In this document: positions 35,693 to 46,899 of the stretch, in pieces
Position numbering within the stretch: position 1 is the stretch's first letter
Layout: every line of letters starts with the position of its first letter
Source: Nectonema munidae
Taxonomy: Eukaryota > Nematomorpha > Nectonematoida > Nectonematidae
Assembly: GCA_030549495.1 (NCBI GenBank)
Contig: JAUIRK010000097.1
Location: forward strand, 1-64,000
Direction: 5' to 3'
DNA length: 64,000 bases
Position numbers and translations under genes: made by a program
Notes under the pieces: generated by a model
Database searches by the model: none
What the model was told of the DNA's origin: nothing
What the model saw: the letters and a program-made list of their open reading frames with translations, nothing else

Positions 35693-36027
35693 GTAAGTTT
35701 GTTTCAACTATTAAATTAAGGAGTGTGAGTAAAATGGACTAGATAATTGGCCTCAATATCACAAAATATAGTCCCCAACCCTTCCTTGCTCATAGTTCGA
35801 CATAAATAACGCGATATTTACCCTATGTAGAAATCAGGGAGCTTGTGTCGAAATAATAGCTAGGAAGCTTTGTTGTTATATCAAAACCAAGACGTTGTTT
35901 TGTATTGAAGTTAGGTATCTGCCAACCTCCAACACCAATGGTTCTCTCTCTGCGAGGAGAGAGTTCAATTTGAGAGTTTTTTTGAGGAATCTGGAGATTA
36001 ACCGATATCATCGCATTATCAGTTCAA

Positions 36028-36115
36028 ACTGATGCAGATGATTTCTTCATTTTAAGGTATTTTTATATCAAATTAATTAATCTGATCTGCTTTCTATCCG
36101 ATAAAATGGGTTAAA
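36028..36115 (+). repeat. Dispersed repeat shared with 59455-59535
   Basis: AACTGATGCAGATGATTTCT, then ATTTTAAGG, TATCAAATTA and AAATGGGTTWAA recur in the same order and orientation at 59455. About 85 bp can be aligned by eye. Family unknown. Confidence 0.6.
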
Positions 36116-36247
36116 CAGACTCTAATTGGAGGCCTGAGAAACAATATACATCAATCAATATCGTAAGTACATGAATATTTAAATATTGGTTTAACTATTT
36201 CCACTTTTCCTTTTTTAACTTAAATGATATTAATAATATTGATATGT

Positions 36248-36620
36248 CAGGATTTCTCAACCGTGGGTGAATCTCTCACTTTTCCGCGAAAATGGAATCG
36301 AAGCTGGTAATTTTTTAGAAAATAGTTGGACATTGATTAAACAAATGTTCAAACATTTTTTGAAGAACTATTTTTTACATAGTAGTAAAAATTTCAATCA
36401 AATAGAAATTTTTTCTAATTATAAATCTCGGCTGAAAGATTACATATTATTCAGAATTAAAGACTTTCAAACCCAAAATAGAAGAATGGGCAATCAATCC
36501 TTAGGGAAGCTGTAGAAGAAAATTTTGGGGATGTGTTTATTGAACTTAAATGAAATGAAGAATTCAAATCAAACTTTGAAAAGGTGGACGCTTTTTTCCG
36601 CTTCATGGTGGCCGATTTTA
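36248..36620 (+). pseudogene. hAT (ZBED5-like) transposase C-terminal fragment
   Basis: It begins next to a hAT-like end, CAGGATTTCTCAACCGTGGG at 36248, which recurs as CAGGGTATCTCAACCGTGGG at 37625. The plus-strand frame reads QMFKHFLKNYF, YKSRLKDYILFRIKDFQTQN, then in the next frame REAVEENFGDVFIELK, NEEFKSNFEK. This order resembles the end of ZBED5-like hAT transposases, where a 'dNPF ... LIxLxxNEeLKxxF' stretch lies before the dimerisation region. A frameshift near 36500 and an in-frame stop break it. The opposite hAT end was not found. Confidence 0.45.
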
Positions 36621-36968
36621 AACTTTTTAGAATGTCAATGGTCGATTTAAACAAAATGATTGGGAAACCGTGATTTATTTCATGATATTGGTAGTTCAAA
36701 GAATATGAAATATCAAATTAAAAAAGATCAATGATATACAACGGATTTGGGCAAAATGTAAAGAAAGCATATCATCCAATTTAAATAAATGTATAAAATT
36801 TGGATATGTGCTTTTATAGTTAATAAAAAAATAGAGAAGAAATTAAAATACTTTCAGTATTATATTATGCTTATTTGGAATGTTCATTTTGATGCAGAAA
36901 AATCTGATTTATTATCATTCACTTCATATCTTGACTGGGGTTTGATTATTGTGCTGTTCTCTATAAAG

Positions 36969-37390
36969 CAGGGGTTCATAACATTTATTCAGTCATGGAC
37001 CCCTTTAAGAATTTGATGAAAGCTATGGATCCCATAAAAGGACACTTTCGCATAAGAGGCCATAAAAACAACTTCGAATGCAATTAATATTTTTACTTTA
37101 TTTTATTGACATGAATTATTTGATCTCAATTGACGTCAAATACACGTAACAAAACAAAAAAAAATTTTGCGTAAATTCATGGAGAAGAAACAAAAGGTGA
37201 CTGACTGCTTGCTATTTATTCAAACTTTACAAGTAAGCTTTTTGTTTCACTTATTTTTACACGTACAAATGGGCACACTATTTTCACTTATTTTAAGTTT
37301 TTTTACAAAAATGAAAAACTGTTCACGGACACCCTAAGACGGAGCAATCGACCACTTAGGGGTCCGTGGACCCCAGATTAAGAATGACTG
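36969..37390. mobile_element. hAT-type MITE, about 420 bp
   Basis: The left end CAGGGGTTCATAACATTTA and the right end GATTAAGAATGACTG show the usual inner GGACCCC near both ends (TCATGGACCCC and GTCCGTGGACCCC). The flanks CTATAAAG (36961-36968) and CTCTAAAT (37391-37398) match in six of eight positions, as an aged 8-bp duplication would. No coding sequence is present. Confidence 0.65.
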
Positions 37391-37398
37391 CTCTAAAT

Positions 37399-38579
37399 TT
37401 TAACATTGACCGGGTAATGATTTTCTTTGAAATTTTTAATATTTCCGCGAAACAACTTCAAGGATGAAAACTAATGCATACATTATTTTATTTATATAAA
37501 TTTAAGTGAAAATAGAAAGCAAGAAATACAAGAGCTCTACTAAACCTAAACGATGTCCGATTTTAGTGAAAAATATCCCATCGTTCAAAGATATCTTTCA
37601 GAATCTAAAGAAGCATACATTCATCAGGGTATCTCAACCGTGGGTGAATCGCCACTTTTCAGTTCTATAGAAAAAGGTCTATACATTTTTTTCCTAAAAT
37701 CTCTGGGTCTTTTCGTTGTTTTTTCAAACAATAAAATATTTTCTTATTTCATTTTAAATAATTGAAAAAAAAATACTTTAATTTTTATTTAAAAAAGTGT
37801 ATTTTTTTTATTTCATTTTGTGCTTTTTCAAAACCTTTGATCACTTCTCAGTTCAAAATTTAGCTCGTTTCTTATATAAATAACGCATTTTTATTTACTT
37901 CTGTTGGTGCTTGCACAGTTCTGATAGAAAGTAGAAAGAAGAACTTTCCTTCATTTCATCTCAGCGCCAGCTTAAATATTTAAATCTGTTTGTTTTTCAA
38001 TAAACTTACTTACTTGAATTTTTTAAGAAATATCGAGTCCTCCCAGCTTTCGAGAATGCAAAATCTAGGGGTGGATAACCGAATTTTGGTGTCATGGTTT
38101 AGATCTGGGTTTTGAACCTTATTCTGGTTGTGTCCTCCTTCAAGTCAATACAAGAAGATTATGATCCGCTCTCTGAATGCGTGATTAATTTTTTCTTCTT
38201 CTAAACTTCCCCATTGTTTCTCAAGCAAAAAATATTTGAGTAAGTAGAACGAAAAAAATAAGTATTAATATTACTAGCTGAACAGTAAAAAAACATTAAG
38301 TTAAATTTCACTAAATATAAAATTCCTTACTATTTAAAGAACGTATAGGTAGTAATATTAGGATTTGAAGAATAGTAAAATAATGATTTACTATCTTTAT
38401 AGTTAAAATTGTAAATAAAATATTTCGAATAGTATTTTCATAAAATATTAATCAAGTTATAATTTTATTTTTTTAACCTTTATTAGACCTATTAAATCCA
38501 TTGACGCGTTTCTTTATATCCGGTTGCAGTAAAGTTAATGGTAGTCGTAAAGCACGTCTTTTTACGATGTCAAGTCTAT
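37399..38579. other. Intronic AT-rich stretch with one hAT-like end
   Basis: The only recognisable feature is the hAT-like end at 37625 (ATCTCAACCGTGGGTGAATC). No gene or tandem repeat is seen. Confidence 0.4.
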
Positions 38580-38745
38580 AGCAAACTTTTTATAATAAAA
38601 ACTGTTATGAGATGGTTTTCTTCATGTACCGCCAAAATATCATTGTGGACCCCCAATTTATAATATTTCGCCGGTAAACCCCCTGAATTATTATATGGAC
38701 CCCTAGGGTCCATGTGGACCCCGGTTGAGAAACCTTGTTTTAAAG
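38580..38745. mobile_element. Terminal piece of a hAT-type element
   Basis: Near the right edge, GGGTCCATGTGGACCCCGGT is followed by TGAGAAACCTTG, a typical hAT right end (reverse: CAAGGTTTCTCAACC). Repeated GGACCCC-like motifs lie inside. No matching left end with a duplication was found; 37625 is the nearest candidate but its flank does not match. Confidence 0.45.
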
Positions 38746-39120
38746 AATCTAAAACAATTTCAATTTTAGGCATTGGAATAGTAGAACTTACATATTCGTC
38801 ATCTTCTTCTTGTGTTGACACTTTAGACGTTTCTAAAAGTATTCAAAGCATGAACATGAGTATCATTTGCGTCACTGTATATAAAATCTTTTTCAGAAAC
38901 TTTTTCAAATCCTAAAGTTTTTGAAACCTCTTCAATGTGTTTTTCAAGGCCATGTTCTTGAGAATTTACATTATTTGCGTCTTTTTCATTTCCTCCTATT
39001 TTTTAATTTCCATCAAAGATAAATCCTCCTTTTTGAAAATATTTTGCTATTCTGTCTTGGGCAACTTCATTCCACTAATCCAGAATATTGCATCTTTTAC
39101 AGTAACTATTTTAGTTACAT
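38746..39120 (-). pseudogene. Tigger-like transposase C-terminal fragment
   Basis: Read on the minus strand: VTVKDAIFWISGMKLPKTE, a broken link to FKKGGFIF, then a decayed stretch and VSTQEEDDEYVSSTIPMPKI. The 'DAIFWIS ... FxKGGF' order is the C-terminal tail of Tigger/jerky transposases. It is cut on the protein-upstream side by LINE-B at 39121 and on the other side by the hAT end at 38745. Several stops lie inside. It is not the same copy as the element at 32117. Confidence 0.6.
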
Positions 39121-39156
39121 CATGTTGTTGTTGTTGTTGTTTGCCTCCATGAGCTG

Positions 39157-39838
39157 TCATCTTGATTTCGGTAGCTCAAGGCGATTAAGGCGTTTTTCAG
39201 CTTTGTCAGGCAGTGATTCTAGTTTTGTTCGCCACTTTTCTAGTAGGGTGGCTGCTTCTGATGGTTGTGTCCAGAGGTCAATGGATTTGAGGTGTGTGTG
39301 AATGTGAGAACACTGAAATAGATGTAATGTGTTGTGTTTGTGTGCATTGCATAAAGAACAGTTGGGTGATGAGTGTGTTTTGGGATTGATTTTGTGTAGG
39401 TAATCGAAGAGAAAAGGAGATTTGTTTGCTCTGAGTTGCGCAAGGAGTCGTCGTGTGGAACTGGGTAGTGTAGTTTCTGTGTGATGGATCTCAGGAGGAT
39501 TCGCGCTAAGCAATTGGTTAGGGGACATTGATTTGAGGTAGTGAGTGACTGCTTGTGTGTGTATTGTTTTGTTGATGTTGGTTGTGTCATGTTTGTGTGT
39601 TTTTTGTGGGCATGTGTATAAGTGTATAATGTTTTCAGTGTTTAGCTCTGAGGTTGGAGGAGTGTATATTGATGTGCTCTTTGAGAGGGATCATCTTTGT
39701 TTCTGTGTGCAAATGTTGCGTGTTTGTGTCTGAAGTGTTGCCTGTAGATATTCTAAGGGCTGTATTTTGAATTGCTTGAAGTTTTGCCATGTTGGATTTT
39801 GAAATTGTGTTGCCCCATATTGTTGAGCCATATTCCAA
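39157..39838 (-). pseudogene. LINE-B C-terminal region
   Basis: MEYGSTIWGNTISKSNMAKL and ALRISTG (39635-39838) form the region after the RT thumb. The last segment (39157-39528) ends in CSLCNAHKHNTLHLFQC, the CxxC...HLFxC motif common at the end of CR1/Jockey-type LINE proteins, and stops near 39157. The two segments are in different frames. Confidence 0.7.
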
Positions 39839-39892
39839 AATTGGGCGTGTTGTGCTTGTATAGGTATTTAAAATAGTTTCTTTGTGCTTTCC

Positions 39893-40509
39893 TCAGGTGA
39901 TTCCGGTTAGGGCTTTGAGGATGTTGCGGGTTTTGTTGGCTTGTTTGGTGAGTGATGTGTGTTTATTGTACGTGAGCTTTGGATCAAAAGTGAGCCCCAA
40001 TATTTTAGGATGTGAGTTTGTTTGGATATTAGTGTCATTGATTTTGATGTTGAGATTTGTTTTTATTTCAACGTTTGATTGTGTGAAGAGAGTGACTTGT
40101 GACTTTTCTGAGTTTATTTGAAGTTTGTTAGTGAGAATCCATTTTTGTAGTAGTTCTATGTAGGTTTGGGCGTTAGAAGTGGCTGTGATGATGTCTTGGT
40201 GGGTAGATGCGACTGTGATGTCGTCAGCGTAAGTGATGATTTTGACTATATTGTTGTTTGGAGAGGGCATGTCGCTTAAGTAGATGTTGAAGAGGATGGT
40301 GAAAGTGTGCTTCCTTGTGGAACTCCTGAGTGGGCGTGTCGCGAGCGTGAAGTAGTGTTGTTGTATTTTGTGTATGTATATCTGCCTCCTAGGTAGTTTG
40401 CTAGGAAGCGTGTGAAGAGAGGGTTGATGCTTGTTTTGTGTATGATTTTGTCAATGAGAAGGTGCATATCAAGAGTGTCAAAGGCTTTGCTTAAGTCGGG
40501 CGTTGTCAC
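39893..40509 (-). pseudogene. LINE-B reverse transcriptase core
   Basis: TTPDLSKAFDTLDMHLLIDK is motif A (with catalytic Asp), HSGVPQGSTLSP is motif B, and KIITYADDITVAS is the YADD motif C. QKWILTNKLQINSEKSQV and LGLTFDPKLTYNKH, conserved after motif C, follow. Motifs A and B are in one frame and motif C in another, so there is a frameshift near 40270. The upstream RT region continues up to the hAT insertion at 40917. Confidence 0.85.
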
Positions 40510-41259
40510 AACAGTGCGGTTGAAATGTTTTTTTTTGGCGTTAAAGCCTTCAGCAATGGTGTTATGTAAAGTTTGAAGAGCTGTTGTAGTGGAGTGTGAT
40601 TTCTTGAATCCGTGCTGGTGCTTAATGTTTGGTATATGAGATTGGATGTGTTGTAGAATAATTTTTTCAAGAACTTTAGCGATTGGAGATAGAAGAGAGA
40701 TTGGGCGGTAAGATGAGTGAAGATTTTTGTCTTTGTTTGGTTTAGGGATTGGTATTATGTTTGATGTTTTCCAAATATGGGGAGTTATGTTGTTAGTGAG
40801 AGCATTATTGTATATTCTGGTGAGGAGTTGAATTGCCCTTGGCCCAAGGTGTTTGAGATGTACGTTTGATAATTGGTCTCTGGACCTAGAGCTTTGCTGT
40901 TGTTTGTGCTGTGTAGTTAGGGTTGCCAGATTTCAAAAATAAAAAATCGGGACGCTTGTATGACAGAATAATGTTAAGTTTATTACTAATAAAAACTAAT
41001 TATTATTAAATTATTAATATAAATAATTTTAAACAAATGAATTTTTTGGTGACACACAAACCTGTTTTGATAAAATTGGGTTTAAACTTGACTAATTGTA
41101 ACGTTAAATATTTATAAAATCTTATTGTATAGGTGTAATTTAATTTTGAAAAAAATTTGTACAACATGAATAAAAAAATGCATATTTTATTTGAAAGTAA
41201 CTTAAAATAACAAAATTTACAATGAATTATTTACTTGAATATTACTTATTATTTATGCT

Positions 41260-42180
41260 TCAATTATATTTTTTTGAAGATTTTGCACTTTTTAATAAGG
41301 CTTTGTTTCCTGACACATACCAATAAAATTCTTTACAACTGAAATTAAAGTTCCATTTACATTGCAGGATAGCTTCTATAGAATCTACATCCAATTTGTT
41401 TCTCTCATCAGTCCACTGAAATTTCATGAGTGAAAATAAACGTTCAACATTAGAATTATGAGCTGGAATGCTGAATAAATATTCGCACAAAACCAACAAT
41501 TCTGAGTATTGTTCTTGAAATTCAATCTTCATGAAAATACAAACCCACCTTTCGTGTCATATTTTCATTTTCCACTCATAAGTTTTGACTTCAATCTCTT
41601 CAGCAAAAAATTTTTTGAAGACGGACCACTGATAAAAAAGTTTGTTGTAATCAATTATTATACCTTTGTTTTTCAACACTAGACAGGATGATTGCACTTG
41701 TTCCCATGTTGGAATAGTATTTAATAACATCCATGAAAAACTTTCAAAATGTTTAATAGAGGAAACCCATTTAATAAGATAGTTGTAACAAATGGCATAA
41801 TAATTATTGACTTCATATTTTATCATGTGATGAGACATTTTCATTGTTGATACAACTCTTTACAGAAAGAGGAACAAATTTTTCATCCATTCTTTCTCTC
41901 ATAACATCAATGATTTCATTCAGGCAAGCGAGAACTTCAATAACACTGTTATTTCTTTTTTCAATTTTCATAATTCTACTGCTGAAAACAAAATCAAGAC
42001 TATGAACAAAATATAGGTAAGCTTCACTAAGAGGATTATCGAAAAATTCTAGAATAATTTTAGGTGCCATTTGTTCAGAAAAGAAATAAGATTTAAGGGC
42101 TTCAAATAATTTTATGATTCTTTCAACTGCTTTATTCAGAGAAAGCCAACGAGTTTTAGAATTTGAAAGAACTGAGGAAT
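41260..42180 (-). pseudogene. hAT transposase, C-terminal half, broken
   Basis: Three frames in N-to-C order: EFFDNPLSEAYLYFVHSLDF and LNEIIDVMRERMDEKF (41813-42070); NYYAICYNYLIKWVSSIKHF (41557-41844); then LLVLCEYLFSIPAHNSNVER and FSLMKFQWTDERNKLDV (41260-41532). The last is the hAT dimerisation domain (consensus: P.sna.vERvFS...WtdeRNrL). Residues of the N-terminal catalytic part are missing or lie beyond the insertion at 42214. At least two frame changes are present. Confidence 0.8.
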
Positions 42181-42213
42181 ACTCAACTAACTAATCAATG
42201 TACATATATACAT

Positions 42214-44727
42214 TAGGGTGGTCCAGAACGGGGGGTAAAATTTCATAGTGCACTGATCCTTTCTCCACACCACTGATTGTTTTCGTGTTGCATTCTTCTC
42301 CTTGTGTGTAAAATTTCATCACAATACAATGAAATTTAGAGGTCGCCCCACTTTTAATCTTTTCATTTTTCTTCTTATTTTCATATGGCAACCAGTAATC
42401 GTTCGAGCCCCGAGTGTTGGCTTCACGAGAAGCCTGTTGATTCTCTGTCATGTGCCCGACTTCCAAGAAAGCGGGATGTGCTGTCATTGTACCTGTTCCA
42501 TCACGTCGTGGAAAAGAAGACCGTCATGGAAGGCCTGAACTTGGCATGTGGCAAGGTCCTCACCGTATGGGAGAGGGCCAGGATACCGACACAGCGGGTG
42601 GATGCTTGAGTCAGGAAACTTCGAGGAACCCACGACAAATACCAAGCGCTCAAGAAACACCGGACTCGTGGGCGAGAGTCGGACCGTGTCAAGGAGAAGA
42701 TGTTCCTGGGTGACCTTCAGGATCTCTTCGATGTTGCCACAAGCGATGCCCTCCAGACCACGACCAACGAATGCAGCGTGAGGACGTCTTCTCGTGCAGC
42801 ATTGCAGGGATCGACGCAAAGAAATCTGGAGTCGAGGCAGGCGTGGGAAGAGAAATGAGCAAGAAGCTGCTCTCAAGCGGAGATACGACGAACGAGAGGT
42901 CAAAGTTCAAGGGGCCGCTGCTGCCTTCAGTTCCAGCTCCACATCGTCGGAGGAGTCACAGGCTGATGACGACTACCGACCTTCAACTTCTGCCTGTACA
43001 TCTGGTTCTCCTGCAAAGAGGCCCAAGAACATCTTCACATCTCCTGAAGTCGTCGACGCCTTAGATAGAGTCAATCTCCCAGATCGTGGTGCTGCGTTCG
43101 TCACTGGCGCTGTTGCACAAGCCCTGGGCCACGATATTTCTGATCTGACGTTGTCCCGAAGTTCTATACGGCGGTCGCGTAGTCACACACGCCAAATCCA
43201 AGATGAAGAAGCACGGAAGAAGTTTCACGCAGCTGGTCCCCTTCTCCTGCATTGGGACGGGAAAATGCTGCAGGAGATGGGAGGGAAGACAGTGGAGAAG
43301 GTTGCGATTCTGGTAACCGGTCAAGGATTCGAGAAGTTGCTGGGTATTCCAAGCGCTGCACGAAGTACTGGAGGAGCTCAGGCTGCAACGTGTCTGGAAT
43401 TGCTTGAGTCTAGGAAGATTCGCGATGAAGTAGTCGGATTGGTCTTCGATACAACTGCAAGCAACACTGGCCTCCACAAGGGCGCATGCGCCCGGGTCGA
43501 AGAAGGTCTTGGAAGGGAGTTGGCGATGTTGGCATTCCGCCATCATGTGTTGGAGATTGTTCTCTCTGACGTCTTTCGAGTCGTCTTTAGGGACACTGGA
43601 GGTCCGGAAGTCGCCCTTTTCAAGCGTTTCCAGAAGGAGTGGCCGACCATCAACCAGCAAGGGTACACAGTGGCTGAGGATACCCTCTTCGAAGGACATC
43701 TGGAGCAGCTCCGCTCCCAGATGAAGGATTACCTGGCATCTGCCCTGGCTGATCCAACGAAGTGTCCGCGCGAGGACTACTTCGAGTTCTTGCAGCTCGC
43801 AGCCCTGTTCCTCGGAGGGGGCACAACGACTCAACCATCGTTTCGTGCCCCTGGTGCCATCCACCACGCGAGGTGGATGTCAAAGGGCATCTACTGCCTC
43901 AAAATGTTCCTGTTCCGACACCAGTTCAAGACAACGAAACGAGAGGAGCGGAATGTGACTGTCATGGCGCTGTTCATTGCCCTGGTGTATGTCCGCTTTT
44001 GGCACGAAGCTCCTCTGTCATCCCACGCCCTACACAACGACATCATGATGCTGACTGAACTCCAGAAGTACACAAACAAGATAAACGTCGCTGCAACCGC
44101 AAGCAATGCCCTCCAACGGCATCTCTGGTACTTGGCGGAAGACTTGGTCGGCTTTTCCCTGTTGGACGACCTGGGTTCCAGACAAGATGAAGACTGACTG
44201 CGTGACCCGGATGAAGACGGAAAATCCGATTGAAGATCACCCACGCCGGGCAAAAATCAAAGACACACGGGACATCCGCCTTGATGCCTTCTTCACCAAA
44301 AGGTCGTATCGTGTTTTTGACGTCCCGAAGAAAGGCGGAGCCCAGGAAGCGAAGCAGGGCTTCCTGCAGATGAATCCTTTGACTTGGAAGGGCGACAAGC
44401 TGTACGAGGACTTTCAGGCCAGAGCCAAAAGCCTGAGAGTGGTGAACGACGCAGCTGAACGTGGAGTGGCCCTGGCAGAGGCGTAGAATGCGACGCTGAA
44501 GAAGGATGAGGATCGGAAGCAATTCATCTTCCGTCTCGTTCACGAACACCGAATGGCCATTCCGACACCCTCAAAGACCAACCTGATGAAAAAGTAAAAA
44601 ATGGGGCGACCCCTAAATGATGAGATAGAGAGACGAAATTTTGCATGTAATTCCTTTTCATGAAGTGTAATAAAATTAGCCCTGTGGAGAGAAAGAATTA
44701 TCATTTTCAGTTTTTTGGACCACCCTA
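42214..44727 (+). mobile_element. GC-richer hAT-like element nested in the hAT
   Basis: The ends TAGGGTGGTCCAGAA (42214) and TTTTGGACCACCCTA (to 44727) are inverted. Homology between the two ends extends inward past AAAATTTCRT and GGTCGCCCCAYTTTT, over roughly 150 bp with mismatches. The flanks are identical 8-bp copies, ATATACAT, at 42206-42213 and 44728-44735. The 2.5-kb interior encodes one plus-strand transposase and is clearly richer in G and C than everything around it. It is the innermost and therefore youngest member of the nest. Confidence 0.9.
42385..44587 (+). pseudogene. Divergent hAT-like transposase, lightly broken
   Basis: The first frame (42385-42609) starts MATSNRSSPECWLHEKPVDS and stops after PTQRVDA; homologous-looking sequence continues past the stop as KLRGTHDKYQALKKHRTRG and LQDLFDVATSDAL. 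The main frame, 42794-44197 (467 residues), shows LLHWDGKML (D155), VGLVFDTTASNTGLHKGAC (D219), AFRHHVLEIVL, then HHARWMSKGIYCLKMFLFR. Two Asp in these contexts, an RHH motif and a late 'RW' motif recall the hAT fold (tDNasN, CxxH, RW), but spacing and wording differ from common hATs. After a shift near 44190 the tail continues as DAFFTKRSYRVF, LRVVNDAAERGVALAEA (44486 stop) and then KQFIFRLVHEHRM. So there are about four to five breaks. The catalytic assignment is inference. Confidence 0.75.
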
Positions 44728-45656
44728 ATATACATGTATAATAAAGTTTGAATTCACACGTTTTTTGGGTTATTATAAAAAAATGAAGTTTGAAACTAGA
44801 CTTACGTGCTAGTTACTAGACTTACGTGCTTATATTTAATATTCCACATATGTAATTTTGATTTTTTTTTAATAAATATCTTTTTTTTCTATAAAAAATG
44901 ATATGATAATAAATTAAGTTTAAAACTAAAAATTTCATAATTCTAGTTTTTTTCAATGGAGGCTAAAATCGGGACAAATGGTGTCCCCTAGTTGTGCATT
45001 CGGGACGCGGGACAAAATAACATAAATCGGGACAAGTCCCGAAAAATCGGGACGTCTGGCAACCCTATGTGTAGTGCTTTCTCTGTGTCAAAAGTTGTAA
45101 TTTTAGATTCTGGTTTAGGAAGTTTTTGTAGAAGTTTGTCTATGAGTCTGTGTGTTTTGTTCGTGGTTTTTGATGTTGTGTTTGTGAAGAAGTGATTGAA
45201 TGCATTGGCTATTTCTATGTCTTTGCTTTTGGTGCGGTTGCCAAAGGAAATGGATCTATTAGTGTCTGAGTGAACTTTCTTGTTTTGTAATTGTTGCAGT
45301 GTGTTCCAATAGATATGTGTGTTGTGCTTGTGAGACCAGTTTTTGCTGATATGTTCTTTTCAAAGAGTGAGTTTGTGTTGTTTGATTAGTTGTGAAATTT
45401 GTGCGTTAAAATCTCTAATTTCAGTTGAGTTTGGGTCACTTTGTCTTGTTGTGTCTCTTCTAAGAATGAGATCTCGAATGTTTTGAGGGAGTGGATTATG
45501 CTTGTTATGTGTGCGATATTACCTTTTGGGATGAATTGTTTGTCAGCATCGAGGATGAAAAGTAATTTGTTCAGTTTGTGTGTGTTGCTTGTGCTAGTGA
45601 TTGTGATTTCGTGATTGATTATGTTATTTTCAATGTGTATTGTGTAAGCTTCCCAG

Positions 45657-46127
45657 TTAGCTTTTTTTGTAATTTGCGTATGTTCTGGTAGGGGCTTGGT
45701 GTTTTGTGTTTTGGAGATGTAGTGTGGTGAGGATGGGTAGATGGTCTGATGATAATTTTGTAAGTGTTTCCCAGTAGATGTTATTTATTAGATGTGTTGG
45801 AATGGATGTTATGTCCGGAGATGTTGGTTGCTGGAATGGGGTGTTTGTTTTCCTTATTGGAAGTCTGGTGCTAGTGTTGTTGTTGATGATCATGTTGTGA
45901 GAGTGATGTATTATGTCTTGGATGGTTTCCCCTCTGTTGTCTGTGAAGGGGGAAAACCAGTCAGTTGAGTGAGCATTTATGTCGCCAGTAAATATTATGT
46001 TTTTGTGCTTGAATAAGTATTTGAAGAAATCGTTTATGAGTATATCATCAGTAGTGTTTGAGTGCTTTTTTGGCGGTATGTAGATATTTGTGATGTGATA
46101 TGGTTTGTTGTTGAGAGTGATTTGCAA
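45657..46127 (-). pseudogene. LINE-B endonuclease, C-terminal part
   Basis: Motifs of the AP-type endonuclease appear in order: ITNIYIPPKK, IIFTGDINAHSTDW (GDxNAH), TSPDITSIP (SPD) and KLSSDHLPI (SDH). All late catalytic segments are visible. The frame overlaps the upstream frame by 80 bp, marking the shift. Downstream, the sequence leads toward the RT but is interrupted at 45068 by the right side of the hAT insertion. Confidence 0.8.
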
Positions 46128-46899
46128 GAGTTGGTGTTCTATATATGTCTGTTTGACAGTAGAGGTTAAATCTGTGAATTTCGTGTATGTATGTTAGGAG
46201 TCCTCTTCCAGTCGTGTCCTTTTTCCGATCGGTTCTGATGTGTGTATAGTGTGGGATATAGGGAGTTTTTCTGGTAGGAGTAAGCTTGCTTTCTTGAATC
46301 GTTATGATGTTGGGGTTTATCTGTTTTGTGAGGTGTATTAGATCTTGTGTTTTGTTTGTTATGTCATTTATGTTGATTTGCAAGATTTTGAAAGTTTTGG
46401 AGTCTCGTTGTGTTGGGTTGATGTCTTTGAAGGAGTGAATGGGGTTATGGGAGGGAGGTAGTTGAGGACTGGTGAGAAGTTGTGTATCATCGGAATCTTT
46501 ATAAGTTTTGGGTTTTAAGGTGACTGTATGATCTGTGCATTTCCAGGTGTTTGTGTATGATTTGAGTGAGACATTTGAACATTTGAGATGTATCCAGTGG
46601 GAATCGGTGGAGTTGCATCTGATGCTTGTGGAGTTTTTGTATATGTATTTGTTGCAGACTGTGCATGAATATTTGCGTGAAGTGAAGAATTGTGTCTTTT
46701 TAAGTGTTGGACCAGGATTTGCCTCGATATCCCCACTAAGGAGGATAAACCAGGTGATAGTGGGTTGGGTGATTATGCCTGGCTTAGTCGAAAAAACGAC
46801 TTTGATCGCCGATTTTGCAATCGGAGGAAATTTCTTCGAGATTTGCATCTTTGAGATGTCGCTCCAACCACGTGAAGGCCTCGAACTTTGGAGCATCAT
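46048..46899 (-). pseudogene. LINE-B N-terminus: 2A-like motif, PHD-like finger, start of endonuclease
   Basis: A 283-residue open frame. Residues 50-64 read WFILLSGDIEANPGP; GDIEANPGP is the 2A ribosome-skipping consensus D(V/I)ExNPGP, at 46708-46734. Residues 79-121 form a PHD-like cluster: CTVC, CNSTDSHWIHLKC, WKC. Near residue 168, KILQININDITNK begins the endonuclease fold, and TIQESKLTPT carries its catalytic Glu. 2A sequences are known from several LINE clades (for example trypanosome L1Tc and CR1/L2/Rex1-type animal elements), where they separate an N-terminal peptide from the main protein. Function here is inferred from the motif only. The endonuclease then continues in another frame at 45657-46127, so a frameshift separates them. 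Confidence 0.8.

Larger units (their letters stand above)
40918..45067 (-). mobile_element. hAT DNA transposon inserted in LINE-B
   Basis: The ends TAGGGTTGCCAGA (40918) and TCTGGCAACCCTA (to 45067) are perfect inverted repeats of 13 bp and are followed inwards by AAATCGGGACG-type sequence on both sides. The flanks are identical 8-bp duplications, TGTGTAGT, at 40910-40917 and 45068-45075. This is the hAT hallmark. The transposase is on the minus strand at 41260-42180, but a second element at 42214-44727 lies inside. Without that insert the element would be about 1.6 kb, so it is internally deleted. Confidence 0.92.

Noticed and set aside
37625-38745. One hAT element from ATCTCAACC at 37625 to GGTTGAGAAACC at 38745
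   Set aside because: The ends are similar, but the flanking 8-mers do not match and no transposase lies between them, so the two ends may belong to different insertions.
43061-43867. A 268-residue minus-strand ORF opposite the hAT-like transposase
   Set aside because: It is the complement of the transposase frame; the plus frame has conserved-looking catalytic blocks and fits the element.
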